Source of the DNA: Nocardioides furvisabuli
GTDB lineage: Bacteria > Actinomycetota > Actinomycetes > Propionibacteriales > Nocardioidaceae
Direction of reading: 5' to 3'
NCBI RefSeq assembly: GCF_021083185.1
Contig: NZ_JAIGQB010000006.1
Location: 124,001 to 188,000, forward strand
DNA length: 64,000 nucleotides
Shown here: positions 16,177-24,869 of the stretch, piece by piece
Layout: every line of letters starts with the position of its first letter
How positions within the stretch are numbered: position 1 is the stretch's first letter
The notes under the pieces: generated by a model
What the model was told of the DNA's origin: nothing
The model's database searches: none
Seen by the model: the letters and a program-made list of their open reading frames with translations, nothing else
Program-made: the position numbers and the translations under genes

Positions 16177-18885
16177 ATGCGGTCGGGGTCCGGGATGAGC
16201 GCCTCGCGCTCTCGCGATCCGGGCATCACGCGGCCGCAGGGTTCCGAGTGCCACCTGCTCGACCCGGACGCGATCGCCGACACGCTGGCGGTCGACCTCG
16301 TGCGAGGGCTCACCGACGTGCAGGCGACCGCGCGCTTGGAGCAGTTCGGTCCGAACCAGCTCAGGGAGCAGCCGCCCCGTCCCGGATGGAAGGTGTTCGC
16401 CGACCAGCTTCGCAGCGGATTGTTCCTGATCCTTCTCGTCGCGGCCGGACTGGCTGCGCTGGTCGGTGACGCCACGGACGCCGCCATCATCGGAGCGGTC
16501 GTGCTGATCAACGCCACCATCGGATTCGTGGAGGAGCGGAAGGCGACCCGGAGCCTTGCAGCGCTCAAGGGGCTGCTGGTGCCGACGGCCACGATCCGTC
16601 GCGACGACAGACTGGTGACACTGCCGTCGGCCGACCTGGTGCCGGGCGACGTGGTGATGCTGGACGCGGGCAGCCGGGTCCCGGCTGATGGGCGACTGCT
16701 GGTGGCCCACGACACCGCGGTCGACCAGTCCTCGCTGACCGGGGAGTCCGTTCCGGTCGCCAAGCACGCCGAGACCATGACTGGCGAGGTGGCTCTGGCA
16801 GACCGCGCGAACATGCTTCACGCGGGCACGGTGGTGGTGCGTGGGCGCGCTGAGCTCCTGGTCACCGCCACCGGCATGGCGACCGAGGTGGGCCAGATCG
16901 CCGGGATGCTGTTGAGCAGCAGCACCCCCCGCACGCCACTGCAGAGGCAGCTCGACGTCGCTGGGCGTCGGATCGCAGTGATCGGCATCGTCGCGGTGGT
17001 CCTCTACTCAGCCGCGGCCGCACTGCGCGGCGACGAGCTGGCCGACATCGCCCTGCGCGGCGTTGCTCTGGCTGTGGCTGCTGTGCCCGAGGGACTTCCG
17101 GCGGTCCTGGCTCTCGTCCTGGCCGTCGGGGTGCACCGCATGGCGGACCACGGTGCGATCGTGCGACGGCTGGCGTCAGTGGAGACCCTGGGGTCAGCCA
17201 CGGTGATCTGCACCGACAAGACCGGCACCCTCACCCGCAACCGGATGACCGTACGGCAGCTCGTCCCCGCGGCGTGCGCACTCGGACAGCCCGTGGACGA
17301 CCCTCGTGACCCCCGGCGCCTCCTGTCCGCGTTCGTGCTGTGCAACGACGCCGCTGGTACCGAAGCCCGTGCGGTCGGGGACCCGATGGAGGTCGCGCTC
17401 GTGGCCGCTGCGTCGAGCCACGGTGTCGACGTCATGACGACCCGGCATCGCACACCGCGGGTCGCGGAGCTGCCGTTCTCCGCCGAGGCGAAGTTCATGG
17501 CGACCGCGCATCGCAGCGCCGACGGGACGATCGCGCTTGCCGTCAAGGGCGCTCCGGACGTGCTCCTGCCGCGATGTGGGCACGCGCTGGTCAACGGCGC
17601 CACCATCGCCCTCGACGACGAGCTCAGGGCGAAGCTGCTCGATGCGGTGGACGCGAGGGCCGCGGCCGGTCTGCGGGTGCTGGCAGCTGCCGACGCGCAC
17701 GCTGTCTCGGGCCCGCAGGAGTGGACGGCGCAGACCCTCGCCCGATCGGTCGACGACCTGGTCTTCCTGGGGTTCGCCGGGATCGCCGACCCCCCTCGCC
17801 CCGAAGCGGTCGAGGCCGTCGCACTGTGCCGCCGAGCTGGCATCGCGGTCAAGATGGTCACCGGCGACCACGTCGCAACCGCGGCTGCCATCGCAGGGGA
17901 GGTCGGCATCGCCGGTCGTGCAGTGACCGGGGCGCAGCTCGACGCCATGGACCGTGGGGAGCTCGACGCGGTTGTCGACGACATCGGCGTGTTCGCCCGG
18001 GTCACTCCGGCCCACAAGGTCGCCATCGTCGCCGCACTCACCGCGAACGGTCACGTGGCCGCGATGACGGGGGACGGCCAGAACGATGCCGCGGCCGTTC
18101 GCGCGGCGGATGTCGGCGTCGCCATGGGCCGCACCGGTACCGACGTCACCAAGGAAGCCGCGGACCTGGTTCTGACCGACGACAACTTCGCCACGATCGT
18201 CCGCGCCGTCCGGCAGGGCCGTGGCATCTACGACAACATCGTCAAGTTCATCCGCTTCCAGCTCACCACCAACATCGCTGCCATCCTCACGTTCGTCGCA
18301 GCCGTCCTGGCAGGGCTTCCCGCCCCGATGACGGCGGTCCAGGTGTTGTGGGTGAACCTCATCACCGACGGACCGCCCGCGCTGGCGCTCGGCCTGGACG
18401 GTCCGAGTCAGGGCATCATGGACCGGCCACCGCGTCCGCCGGGGGAGAAGATCCTGTCGGGCCCGAGGCTGACCCGGATGGCACTGGTCGCGACGGTCAT
18501 GGCAGCCGGCACCCTCTCCGCGCTGGCGTCGGTCGACGAGAGCCGCGGCATCCCGTACGCCGTCACGTTCGCCTTCACCACGTTCGTGCTGTTCCAGGTG
18601 GCCAACGCGTTCAACGTCCGCTCGGAGCTCGAGTCGGCGTTCTCCCGCGCCGTCCCGCACAACCGCGCCCTGATCGGTAGCTTGTTGCTGGTGGTGGGCC
18701 TGCAGGTGCTGGTGGTCCATGTCCCGTTCATGCAGGGTCTCTTCGGCACCGTCGCTCTCGACCCGCTCCACTGGGCTGCCGCGGCCGCAGTGGCGTCTCT
18801 GGCGCTGCTCACCGGCGAGATCGACAAGGCCGTGCGCCGTCGTGGGGCCACGACTCCGGACGTGGGGAACACGCGGCCGTGGTGA
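16177..18885 (+). CDS. P2-type cation-transporting ATPase (Ca2+/Mn2+ PMR1/CtpF-like)
   Basis: 902 residues; an ATG at 16195 is an equally possible start. Visible: actuator TGES near 188, PEGLP in M4, phosphorylation site DKTGTLT near 346, hinge GDGQNDAAAVRAADVGVAMG. The M6 segment NLITDGPPALALG matches the Ca2+-site residues of SERCA/PMR1 (N, T, D). In M5 the sequence TTNIAAIL keeps the Asn but lacks the SERCA site-I Glu, as in single-site PMR1 pumps. It should export Ca2+ or Mn2+ with ATP. M. tuberculosis ctpF, a similar pump, is in the DosR regulon; a DosR-like box lies upstream here. An exchanger gene follows. Confidence 0.9.
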   Translation: MRSGSGMSASRSRDPGITRPQGSECHLLDPDAIADTLAVDLVRGLTDVQATARLEQFGPNQLREQPPRPGWKVFADQLRSGLFLILLVAAGLAALVGDATDAAIIGAVVLINATIGFVEERKATRSLAALKGLLVPTATIRRDDRLVTLPSADLVPGDVVMLDAGSRVPADGRLLVAHDTAVDQSSLTGESVPVAKHAETMTGEVALADRANMLHAGTVVVRGRAELLVTATGMATEVGQIAGMLLSSSTPRTPLQRQLDVAGRRIAVIGIVAVVLYSAAAALRGDELADIALRGVALAVAAVPEGLPAVLALVLAVGVHRMADHGAIVRRLASVETLGSATVICTDKTGTLTRNRMTVRQLVPAACALGQPVDDPRDPRRLLSAFVLCNDAAGTEARAVGDPMEVALVAAASSHGVDVMTTRHRTPRVAELPFSAEAKFMATAHRSADGTIALAVKGAPDVLLPRCGHALVNGATIALDDELRAKLLDAVDARAAAGLRVLAAADAHAVSGPQEWTAQTLARSVDDLVFLGFAGIADPPRPEAVEAVALCRRAGIAVKMVTGDHVATAAAIAGEVGIAGRAVTGAQLDAMDRGELDAVVDDIGVFARVTPAHKVAIVAALTANGHVAAMTGDGQNDAAAVRAADVGVAMGRTGTDVTKEAADLVLTDDNFATIVRAVRQGRGIYDNIVKFIRFQLTTNIAAILTFVAAVLAGLPAPMTAVQVLWVNLITDGPPALALGLDGPSQGIMDRPPRPPGEKILSGPRLTRMALVATVMAAGTLSALASVDESRGIPYAVTFAFTTFVLFQVANAFNVRSELESAFSRAVPHNRALIGSLLLVVGLQVLVVHVPFMQGLFGTVALDPLHWAAAAAVASLALLTGEIDKAVRRRGATTPDVGNTRPW

Positions 18886-18946
18886 ATCCAGCTCGGTTCC
18901 CACGGGCGACAGGCGCCTCGTGCGTGTCGTGTCGCATCGGCCGACG

Positions 18947-19870
18947 ATGAACCTGCTGGCGCTGGCGGCGGGCGTCGTCGCTGCGGCCGCCGGGGGTGAG
19001 CTCTTCGTGCGTGGGGCTGTGGGACTTGCCGCGTGGGCGAGGGTGCCGGCAGGCATCATCGGCGCGACGGTGGCTGCCTTCGCCACATCCAGCCCCGAGC
19101 TCTCGGTCGGGGTGCAGTCCGCAATGAGCGGCACTCCGGCAATCGCGCTCGGCGACGCACTCGGCAGCAACGTGATCAACATCGCCTGCGTGCTGGGGAT
19201 CGTCCTGGTCACCGGGCCGCTCGTGGTCGCCAGGCGGGACCTGCGCCGCGAGCTGGGTTTTGCTGTGGCTGCGCCGCTGCTCACGCTCGTCACGCTCGTG
19301 GACGGGGTGCTGGCCTCCGTCGAGGCTGCCACTCTTCTCGGAGTGTTCGCGGGGTGGCTCGCCTTGGTCGTCAACGCGGCTCGGAAGGCACGACAGAGCT
19401 CTGTGGACGAACTCGGTACGCGCACACGCTGGGCGGCGCTCGTGAGTGCTGTGGCGGGCCTGGCCCTGCTGGTGCTGGCGGGGCGCCTCATCGTGGTGGC
19501 GGCCAAGGGCATCGGTGCCGACCTGGGCCTCGACCCCTTCATCGTCGGCGCCACGTTCGTCGCTCTGGGCACGTCGACGCCCGAGCTGGCCACGGTCATC
19601 ATCTCGCGGCGGCGCGGACACGTGGAGGTCGGCGTGGGCACCCTCCTGGGCAGCAACGTGTTCAACAACCTGTGGATCGTCGGCGTCGCGGCGCTGATCC
19701 ATCCGATCCGGGCTGACGTGAGCGAGGTCCTGCTCGCTGTCGTCGCCTGCCTCCTGGCGCTGGCGCTGGTGACCCCGGCCCGCACGGCACCGATGGGCAA
19801 GGTCCGCGGCGTCCTCCTGCTCCTCGTTGCCGCCGCCTACCTGCTCGGCACCGTGCTGATCGGGGTGTGA
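18947..19870 (+). CDS. CaCA-family sodium/calcium exchanger-like protein (YrbG type)
   Basis: 307 residues, about ten membrane spans. Both inverted alpha repeats are present: GATVAAFATSSPELSVG with ALGDALGSNVINI, and VGATFVALGTSTPELAT with GTLLGSNVFNN, carrying the ion-binding Glu and Asn residues. It would move Ca2+ or a similar cation against Na+ or H+. It lies 61 bp after the P-type ATPase in the same direction, suggesting a shared cation-efflux unit. ATG at 18947 is chosen because the first helix begins directly after it. Confidence 0.9.
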   Translation: MNLLALAAGVVAAAAGGELFVRGAVGLAAWARVPAGIIGATVAAFATSSPELSVGVQSAMSGTPAIALGDALGSNVINIACVLGIVLVTGPLVVARRDLRRELGFAVAAPLLTLVTLVDGVLASVEAATLLGVFAGWLALVVNAARKARQSSVDELGTRTRWAALVSAVAGLALLVLAGRLIVVAAKGIGADLGLDPFIVGATFVALGTSTPELATVIISRRRGHVEVGVGTLLGSNVFNNLWIVGVAALIHPIRADVSEVLLAVVACLLALALVTPARTAPMGKVRGVLLLLVAAAYLLGTVLIGV

Positions 19871-19890
19871 GACCCCGTCGTGGTCGCTGG

Positions 19891-20742
19891 TCAGCTCGAC
19901 TTGGCGACCAGCACCGAACACGCGGTGTGGTTCACGACAGCTGCAGCGACCGAGCCCACGAGCAGCCCCCTGAGGCCGCCGGTCCCACGCGCACCCACCA
20001 CGACGAGGTCTGGTGACTGCTCGGCGATCGACGCCAGGATGGTGGACCGGACGTCGAAGGTCGCGGTGTGCGGTACGGCCGACACCACGTCGTGCGTGAC
20101 GTGCGAGACACCGTGTGCACGCAGCTGTTCCACGGCATCCACCACAGCGTCCTGCGTGCGGTTGTTGACGTCGTCGACGCCGAGCACGCCCACCCGGCAG
20201 CCGTCGACCCACGGCAGGTCGAACAGCGCCTGGAGACCGGCAGCGGCGTGGTCCGAACCGTCCGTGCAGAGCAGCACCTTCTGGGTGGCCCTCGCCGAAC
20301 GCACGATGACCACGGGCGCGAGGGGCCGGTGTGACCCGACGAGCCAGTCCGTCGTGCTCCCCATGTGCAGCTTCTTCCACACCCCGTGCCCGCGAGGACC
20401 GACAGCCACCAGTGCCGCGTCGCTGCAGGAGTCGATCGCCAGGCGCGGGTCGGTCTCGGCGTACAGGTGCTCGACCTCGGCATCGTCGGTGAAGAGCCGC
20501 CGCGGGTGGGCCGGGTCCCACGGATGCAGCGTGCTGCGCTCACTTCCCACCGGCGCACCGATGCCGGGAAGCGCGGCCGTGACGACGGAGATGCGCCAAC
20601 CTGGCCAGTGGTGGTTGTTGATCCACAACCAGACCACGTCTGCGGCAGCAGAACCGTCGTCGCCGAACACCAGCCTCGGGGCGGGCGACTCGGACGACGG
20701 GGTGGGTGGGGACGGCGTCGGATCCGGGTCCACGTCGCTCAT
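19891..20742 (-). CDS. Tandem-domain universal stress protein
   Basis: 283 residues from the ATG at 20742 with AAGGAGA six bases upstream. Two Usp modules are visible: the first begins RLVFGDDGSAAADVVW and is degenerate in its C-terminal ATP loop (GPRGHGVWKKLHMGSTTDWL); the second begins KVLLCTDGSDHAAAG and keeps the nucleotide motif GARGTGGLRGLLVGSVA. Tandem UspA proteins of this type are typical of mycobacterial and streptomycete dormancy regulons. It is convergent with the exchanger gene (20-bp gap). A DosR-like box lies 85 bp upstream. Confidence 0.88.
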   Translation of the reverse strand: MSDVDPDPTPSPPTPSSESPAPRLVFGDDGSAAADVVWLWINNHHWPGWRISVVTAALPGIGAPVGSERSTLHPWDPAHPRRLFTDDAEVEHLYAETDPRLAIDSCSDAALVAVGPRGHGVWKKLHMGSTTDWLVGSHRPLAPVVIVRSARATQKVLLCTDGSDHAAAGLQALFDLPWVDGCRVGVLGVDDVNNRTQDAVVDAVEQLRAHGVSHVTHDVVSAVPHTATFDVRSTILASIAEQSPDLVVVGARGTGGLRGLLVGSVAAAVVNHTACSVLVAKSS

Positions 20743-20826
20743 GACGTCTCCTTCGCTCCTCCAGCAGGGGACGCGGTGGTGCTGTCCCCCTCGTTCCAGC
20801 ATCGCCACCTCGAGCAGAGTCGACAA

Positions 20827-20840
20827 GGGCCCTCGGTCCT
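20827..20840 (-). promoter_or_regulatory. Possible DosR/DevR-like box before the tandem Usp gene
   Basis: On the minus strand it reads AGGACCGAGGGCCC, 10 of 14 matching GGGACCTTCGGCCC, with both conserved half-sites. It lies 85 bp before the start at 20742, a usual activator distance. Confidence 0.35.
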
Positions 20841-21011
20841 GAGTGAGAACAGCGTGGCCGGCCCCCGTGCCACGGGTGCAACGAGCCAGTGCCAGGACAT
20901 GCGAAGACGCCGCCGAAGGACTGCGAGGCCGATCGGCGGCGTTCCGGCGGTCAGAGGGGTCTGTCCCGGCGTTGACTCTCGTCAGAGCGTCGGTCCCATC
21001 GCCCGCCAAGC

Positions 21012-21045
21012 AGGCGCCGCCAGCCCACACGGACCGGCGGCGCCT
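21012..21045 (-). terminator. Hairpin terminator after glnA
   Basis: AGGCGCCGCC at 21012-21021 pairs perfectly with GGCGGCGCCT at 21036-21045 (10-bp stem, 14-nt loop), 33 bases downstream of the glnA stop on the minus strand. Confidence 0.65.
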
Positions 21046-21077
21046 GACCCTGCCTAATGACAGGAGGGGCTCACGTA

Positions 21078-22499
21078 TCAGATGTCGTAGTAGAGCTCGA
21101 ACTCGTGCGGGTGCGGCCGCAGCTGGACCGGAGCGATCTCCTGGGTCCGCTTGAAGTGGATCCACGTCTCGATCAGGTCGTCGGTGAAGACACCGCCGGC
21201 CGTCAGGTAGTCGTGGTCCTCCTCGAGCGCGTCGAGGACGGCGCCGAGGCTGGTCGGCACCTGGTCGATCTCGGCCATCTCGTCCGGCGGCAGCTCGTAG
21301 ATGTCCTTGTCGATCGGGGCCGCGGGCTCGATCTTGTTCTGGACGCCGTCGAGGCCGGCGAGCATGAGGGCCGCGAAGGCGAGGTAGGGGTTCGCCGACG
21401 GGTCGGGGAAGCGGGTCTCGACGCGCTTGGCCTTCGGGTTCGCGCCCGTGATCGGGATGCGGACCGAGGCGGAGCGGTTGCGCGAGGAGTAGACCAGCGA
21501 GATCGGTGCCTCGTAGCCGGGGACCAGACGGTGGTAGGAGTTCACCGTCGGGTTGGTGAAGGCCAGCAGCGACGGGGCGTGCTTGAGGATGCCGCCGATG
21601 TACCAGCGCGCCATGTCGGACAGGCCGGCGTAGCCGGTCTCGTCGAAGAACAGCGGCTCGCCGTCCTTCCACAGCGACTGGTGGACGTGCATGCCCGAGC
21701 CGTTGTCGCCGAAGATGGGCTTGGGCATGAAGGTGACCGACTTGCCCTGCTCCCAGGCGGTGTTCTTGATGAGGTACTTGAACTTCATCACGTCGTCGGC
21801 GGCCTTGAGCAGTGTGTCGAAGCGGTAGTTGATCTCCGCCTGGCCGGCCGTGCCGACCTCGTGGTGGGCGCGCTCGACGAGCAGGCCGCTGGCCTCGAGG
21901 TTCTTGACCATGTCGGCGCGCAGGTCGCTGTAGTGGTCGTAGGGCTCGACGGGGAAGTAGCCACCCTTGAGCCGCGTCTTGTAGCCCTTGTTCTGGCCGT
22001 CGTCCTTGCCGGAGTTCCACCAGCCCTCGACGGAGTCGATGTGGTAGTACCCCTCGTTGACGCCGGTGGAGTAGCGCACGTTGTCGAAGATGTAGAACTC
22101 GGCCTCGGGGGCGAAGTAGGCGGTGTCCGCGATGCCGGTCGAGTCGAGGTAGGCCAGAGCCTTGCGCGCGATGTTGCGCGGGTCGCGGCTGTAGGCCTCG
22201 CCGGTGATCGGGTCGTGGATGAAGAAGTTGACGTTCAGGGTCTTGGACTTGCGGAACGGGTCGAGGTACGCCGTCGTCGGGTCCGGGAAGAGCGACATGT
22301 CGGACTCGTTGATGGCCTGGAAGCCACGGATCGAGGAGCCGTCGAAGCCGAGGCCGTCGTCGAAGACGCTCTGGTCGAAGGACGAGGCCGGCACAGTGAA
22401 GTGCTGCATGATGCCCGGCAGGTCACAGAAACGGACGTCGATCATCTCGACGCCCTCGTCCTTGATGAACTTGAGCAGCTCATCGGAGTTGTTGAACAT
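21078..22499 (-). CDS. glnA: Type I glutamine synthetase
   Basis: 473 residues from the ATG at 22499, preceded by AGGAGGA; an upstream in-frame start would add a non-homologous tail. It makes glutamine from glutamate, ammonia and ATP as a dodecamer. Signature stretches include [11 protein letters not shown], the catalytic AEFYIFD and [15 protein letters not shown], and the ATP site [10 protein letters not shown]. The sequence [10 protein letters not shown] carries the tyrosine that is adenylylated in GSI-beta enzymes, so GlnE-type control is expected. A full GlnR box lies upstream and a hairpin follows the stop. Its neighbourhood matches the Mycobacterium glnA1 region. Confidence 0.97.
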   Translation of the reverse strand: MFNNSDELLKFIKDEGVEMIDVRFCDLPGIMQHFTVPASSFDQSVFDDGLGFDGSSIRGFQAINESDMSLFPDPTTAYLDPFRKSKTLNVNFFIHDPITGEAYSRDPRNIARKALAYLDSTGIADTAYFAPEAEFYIFDNVRYSTGVNEGYYHIDSVEGWWNSGKDDGQNKGYKTRLKGGYFPVEPYDHYSDLRADMVKNLEASGLLVERAHHEVGTAGQAEINYRFDTLLKAADDVMKFKYLIKNTAWEQGKSVTFMPKPIFGDNGSGMHVHQSLWKDGEPLFFDETGYAGLSDMARWYIGGILKHAPSLLAFTNPTVNSYHRLVPGYEAPISLVYSSRNRSASVRIPITGANPKAKRVETRFPDPSANPYLAFAALMLAGLDGVQNKIEPAAPIDKDIYELPPDEMAEIDQVPTSLGAVLDALEEDHDYLTAGGVFTDDLIETWIHFKRTQEIAPVQLRPHPHEFELYYDI

Positions 22500-22594
22500 T
22501 CGGTTCCTCCTCGACGGCGGCCAGCGCACGTCCAAGTTGCAGCGTCACGGAACGGGGCCTCGTTGCACCGTGGTCGTCACGCTAGGCGGGAGCA

Positions 22595-22632
22595 GTTTCT
22601 AGACCGTATCCCGTTTGTTTCGCCCGTGTTAC
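22595..22632 (-). promoter_or_regulatory. Complete GlnR binding box upstream of glnA
   Basis: On the minus strand the 38 bases read GTAAC-N6-GAAAC-N6-GATAC-N6-GAAAC, which is the full consensus of the actinobacterial nitrogen regulator GlnR (gTnAC-n6-GaAAC repeated) with only the third half-site deviating by one base. It lies about 95-133 bp before the glnA start, a typical activator position. It also sits in the divergent RDD promoter region. Confidence 0.85.
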
Positions 22633-22668
22633 AAGTGCCCGGCAGGTGGCGGGCGGGCGGAGCCTGCC

Positions 22669-22674
22669 TAGGCT
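22669..22674 (+). promoter_or_regulatory. -10 hexamer TAGGCT, probable leaderless RDD gene
   Basis: TAGGCT ends six bases before the GTG at 22681 and no Shine-Dalgarno is present, the pattern of actinobacterial leaderless transcripts. Confidence 0.55.
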
Positions 22675-22680
22675 TGACGC

Positions 22681-23058
22681 GTGACCAGCGCTGTAACAGT
22701 CGACCCGCAGGCCGCCACCTTCGGGCGGCGCCTGCTGGCGCTCCTCATCGACTTCGCGACGAGCTGGGCCTTCGCTCTCGCGCTGATCGAGCTCGACCTC
22801 GTGCCCGACTCGGGGACTCCCGGCACGATCATCATCATCGCCGAGATGGCGCTGTTCACGGCCGTCCTGGGCGGTTCCTTCGGCAAGCTGGTCATGCACA
22901 TCCGCGTGGTGCGGCACGACGATCCGTCGCGTCCGGTGGGCCTGCTCCGCGCGCTGGTCCGGACGGTGCTGACCTTCCTGATCCTCCCGCCGTTGCTCAC
23001 CTATGACGAGCGCGGGCTCCACGACGTCGTCGCCGGCACGCGGACCGTCGTGATCTGA
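22681..23058 (+). CDS. RDD-family small membrane protein
   Basis: 125 residues from a GTG at 22681. The RDD pattern is present: FGRRLLALLIDF (Arg, then Asp in the first helix), then two or three hydrophobic segments (IIIIAEMALFTAVLG, VLTFLILPPLL). Function unknown; some RDD proteins may be Na+/H+ or small-molecule antiporters. The divergent neighbour is glnA, as in Mycobacterium (Rv2219A/glnA1). Confidence 0.85.
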   Translation: MTSAVTVDPQAATFGRRLLALLIDFATSWAFALALIELDLVPDSGTPGTIIIIAEMALFTAVLGGSFGKLVMHIRVVRHDDPSRPVGLLRALVRTVLTFLILPPLLTYDERGLHDVVAGTRTVVI

Positions 23059-23149
23059 CGCCACCCTCCGTCCGAGCGGTGCGTGACGCACGTTCTCGGT
23101 GCTCGGAACCTGTCTCCTGCGCTGCCGGGCGTGCGGCTTACGAGCTGGC

Positions 23150-23857
23150 TCAGCGGCCGCGCTGCTGCGAGCGCATGCCCTTCATCGACGTGGGGACCGG
23201 ACCCTTCGGCAGCGGCAGCTTGCCGCGCTGGGCATCGAGCGCCTTCAGGCGCTGGAGGATGTCGGTGATCTCGGCGGGCTTCACGTTGCGGCCGAGCTTC
23301 TGCACGTGGCGCACGAGCTTGGGGATCGGCACCTCACCCTCGCCGCGACCGGCGATGATCTCGTGGATCGGCACGCCGTAGGCGACGCGCTCGTGCTTGC
23401 GGCGCTCGTTGACCATCAGCTGCTTCACGCGAGCCTGGCTCGTGCCCTCGCCGACCAGGACGATGCCGGGCGGGCCGACCACGCGGTGCACGACGTCCTG
23501 CTGCTTGGTGAAACCGACGACCGGGTCGACCTTCCAGCCGCGGCGCAGCATCTGCAGCGCGCCGGCGGCCGCGGCGGGCTGGCCCTCCATCTGCTTGTAC
23601 GCCGCCTTCTGGGCGCGGCGGCCGAAGACCAGCAGCGCGGCGAGCATGCCGGTCATGAACGCGACCACGATGGAGAGGACCAGCGAGATCCAGCCGTCGC
23701 CGGGCAGCAGCCACATGAGGCCGAAGCCGATCGCCGCGCCCAGCACGAAGACACCCAGGATGATCAGGCCCAGGCGCGGGTCGGTCCGCTTGGCCATCGT
23801 GTAGGTCTGCATGATCTGCCCACGGCGCGTGGTGGGCGTGGAGGCGGGGGTCGACAT
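23150..23857 (-). CDS. DUF4191 membrane protein
   Basis: 235 residues, equivalent by position and pattern to Rv2219. The N-terminus RRGQIMQTYTMAKRTDPRLG precedes two membrane spans (IILGVFVLGAAIGFGLMWLL and LVLSIVVAFMTGMLAALLVF), followed by a cytoplasmic domain with VVGPPGIVLVGEG. Role unknown; conservation beside lipA and glnA across actinobacteria suggests a housekeeping membrane function. It lies 54 bp downstream of lipA on the same strand. Confidence 0.85.
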   Translation of the reverse strand: MSTPASTPTTRRGQIMQTYTMAKRTDPRLGLIILGVFVLGAAIGFGLMWLLPGDGWISLVLSIVVAFMTGMLAALLVFGRRAQKAAYKQMEGQPAAAAGALQMLRRGWKVDPVVGFTKQQDVVHRVVGPPGIVLVGEGTSQARVKQLMVNERRKHERVAYGVPIHEIIAGRGEGEVPIPKLVRHVQKLGRNVKPAEITDILQRLKALDAQRGKLPLPKGPVPTSMKGMRSQQRGR

Positions 23858-23911
23858 AGGTGGCCTTGTCCAGCTGGGAGGTGAGGTGGGGTACGCGGGT
23901 CGTGGAGCGGG

Positions 23912-24853
23912 TCAGACGGTGGCGGCGGAGCGCGCGTCCATGGCCTGACCGTACAGCCGCCCGGCGCGGTAGGACGAGCGGACCAGCGGCCCCGACAGGG
24001 CGCCGGCGAAGCCGATCTCGTCGGCCTCGGCCTTGAGCTCGACGAACTCCTCGGGCTTGACCCAGCGCTCGACGGGGTGATGCCGCGGGGAGGGGCGGAG
24101 GTACTGGGTGATGGTGATCAGCTCGCAGCCGGCGTCGTGCAGGTCGCGCAGGGCTTGGCTGACCTCCTCGCGGGTCTCGCCCATGCCGAGGATGAGGTTG
24201 GACTTGGTGACCAGGCCGAAGGCGCGGGCCTGGGTGATCACGTCGAGGGAGCGGTCGTAGCGGAAGGCCGGACGGATCCGCTTGAAGATCCGCGGCACGG
24301 TCTCCACGTTGTGGGCCAGCACCTCGGGCCGCGACTCGAAGACCTCCTGGAGGAGATCGGGCTTGCCGTTGAAGTCGGGGATCAGGTTCTCCACGCCCGT
24401 GCCGGGGTTGAGGTCGTGGATCGCGCGGACCGTCTCGGCGTACAGCCAGGCGCCGCCGTCGGGCAGGTCGTCGCGGGCGACGCCGGTGATGGTCGCGTAC
24501 TTGAGCTCCATCTTCTGCACCGACTCCGCCACGCGGCGCGGCTCGTCGCGGTCGAGAGGCTGGGGCTTGCCGGTATCGATCTGGCAGAAGTCGCAGCGGC
24601 GGGTGCACTGGTCGCCGCCGATGAGGAAGGTGGCCTCGCGGTCCTCCCAGCACTCGAAGATGTTGGGGCAGCCGGCGGACTGGCAGACGGTGTGGAGGCC
24701 CTCGGACTTCACGAGGTTCTGCAGCGCTGTGTATTCAGGGCCCATCTTGGCCTTGGTCTTGATCCACTCCGGCTTACGTTCGATCGGGGTCTCCGCGTTG
24801 CGGATCTCCAGTCGGAGGAGCTTGCGTCCTTCAGGTGCGGGAGCGGCAGTCAC
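23912..24853 (-). CDS. lipA: Lipoyl synthase
   Basis: 313 residues from a GTG at 24853. A radical SAM enzyme that inserts two sulfurs into octanoyl groups on E2 proteins. Both iron-sulfur clusters are visible: the auxiliary cluster [12 protein letters not shown] and the radical cluster CTRRCDFC. The GTG is seven bases after a TAGAGT hexamer, so the transcript is probably leaderless. The open frame continues upstream without a stop into a remnant of a membrane transporter, so an earlier start is not credible. lipB, sucB and lpdA in the same window supply its substrate path. Confidence 0.95.
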   Translation of the reverse strand: MTAAPAPEGRKLLRLEIRNAETPIERKPEWIKTKAKMGPEYTALQNLVKSEGLHTVCQSAGCPNIFECWEDREATFLIGGDQCTRRCDFCQIDTGKPQPLDRDEPRRVAESVQKMELKYATITGVARDDLPDGGAWLYAETVRAIHDLNPGTGVENLIPDFNGKPDLLQEVFESRPEVLAHNVETVPRIFKRIRPAFRYDRSLDVITQARAFGLVTKSNLILGMGETREEVSQALRDLHDAGCELITITQYLRPSPRHHPVERWVKPEEFVELKAEADEIGFAGALSGPLVRSSYRAGRLYGQAMDARSAATV

Positions 24854-24860
24854 ACGCCTC

Positions 24861-24866
24861 ACTCTA
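24861..24866 (-). promoter_or_regulatory. -10 hexamer TAGAGT, probable leaderless lipA
   Basis: On the minus strand TAGAGT ends seven bases before the GTG start at 24853, with no Shine-Dalgarno. Confidence 0.5.
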
Positions 24867-24869
24867 CGA

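Larger units (their letters stand above)
20743..21077. other. 335-bp intergenic region between glnA and the tandem Usp gene
   Basis: Contains the ribosome binding site and probable promoter of the Usp gene, an inverted repeat GGGGAC/GTCCCC (20767-20772 and 20784-20789), a DosR-like box (20827-20840) and the glnA terminator hairpin (21012-21045). No convincing coding frame was seen in it. Confidence 0.6.

Noticed and set aside
20767..20789. GGGGAC...GTCCCC inverted repeat as a regulator site
   Set aside because: The arms are short with an 11-bp spacer and could easily arise by chance in GC-rich DNA; kept only as a note in the intergenic entry.
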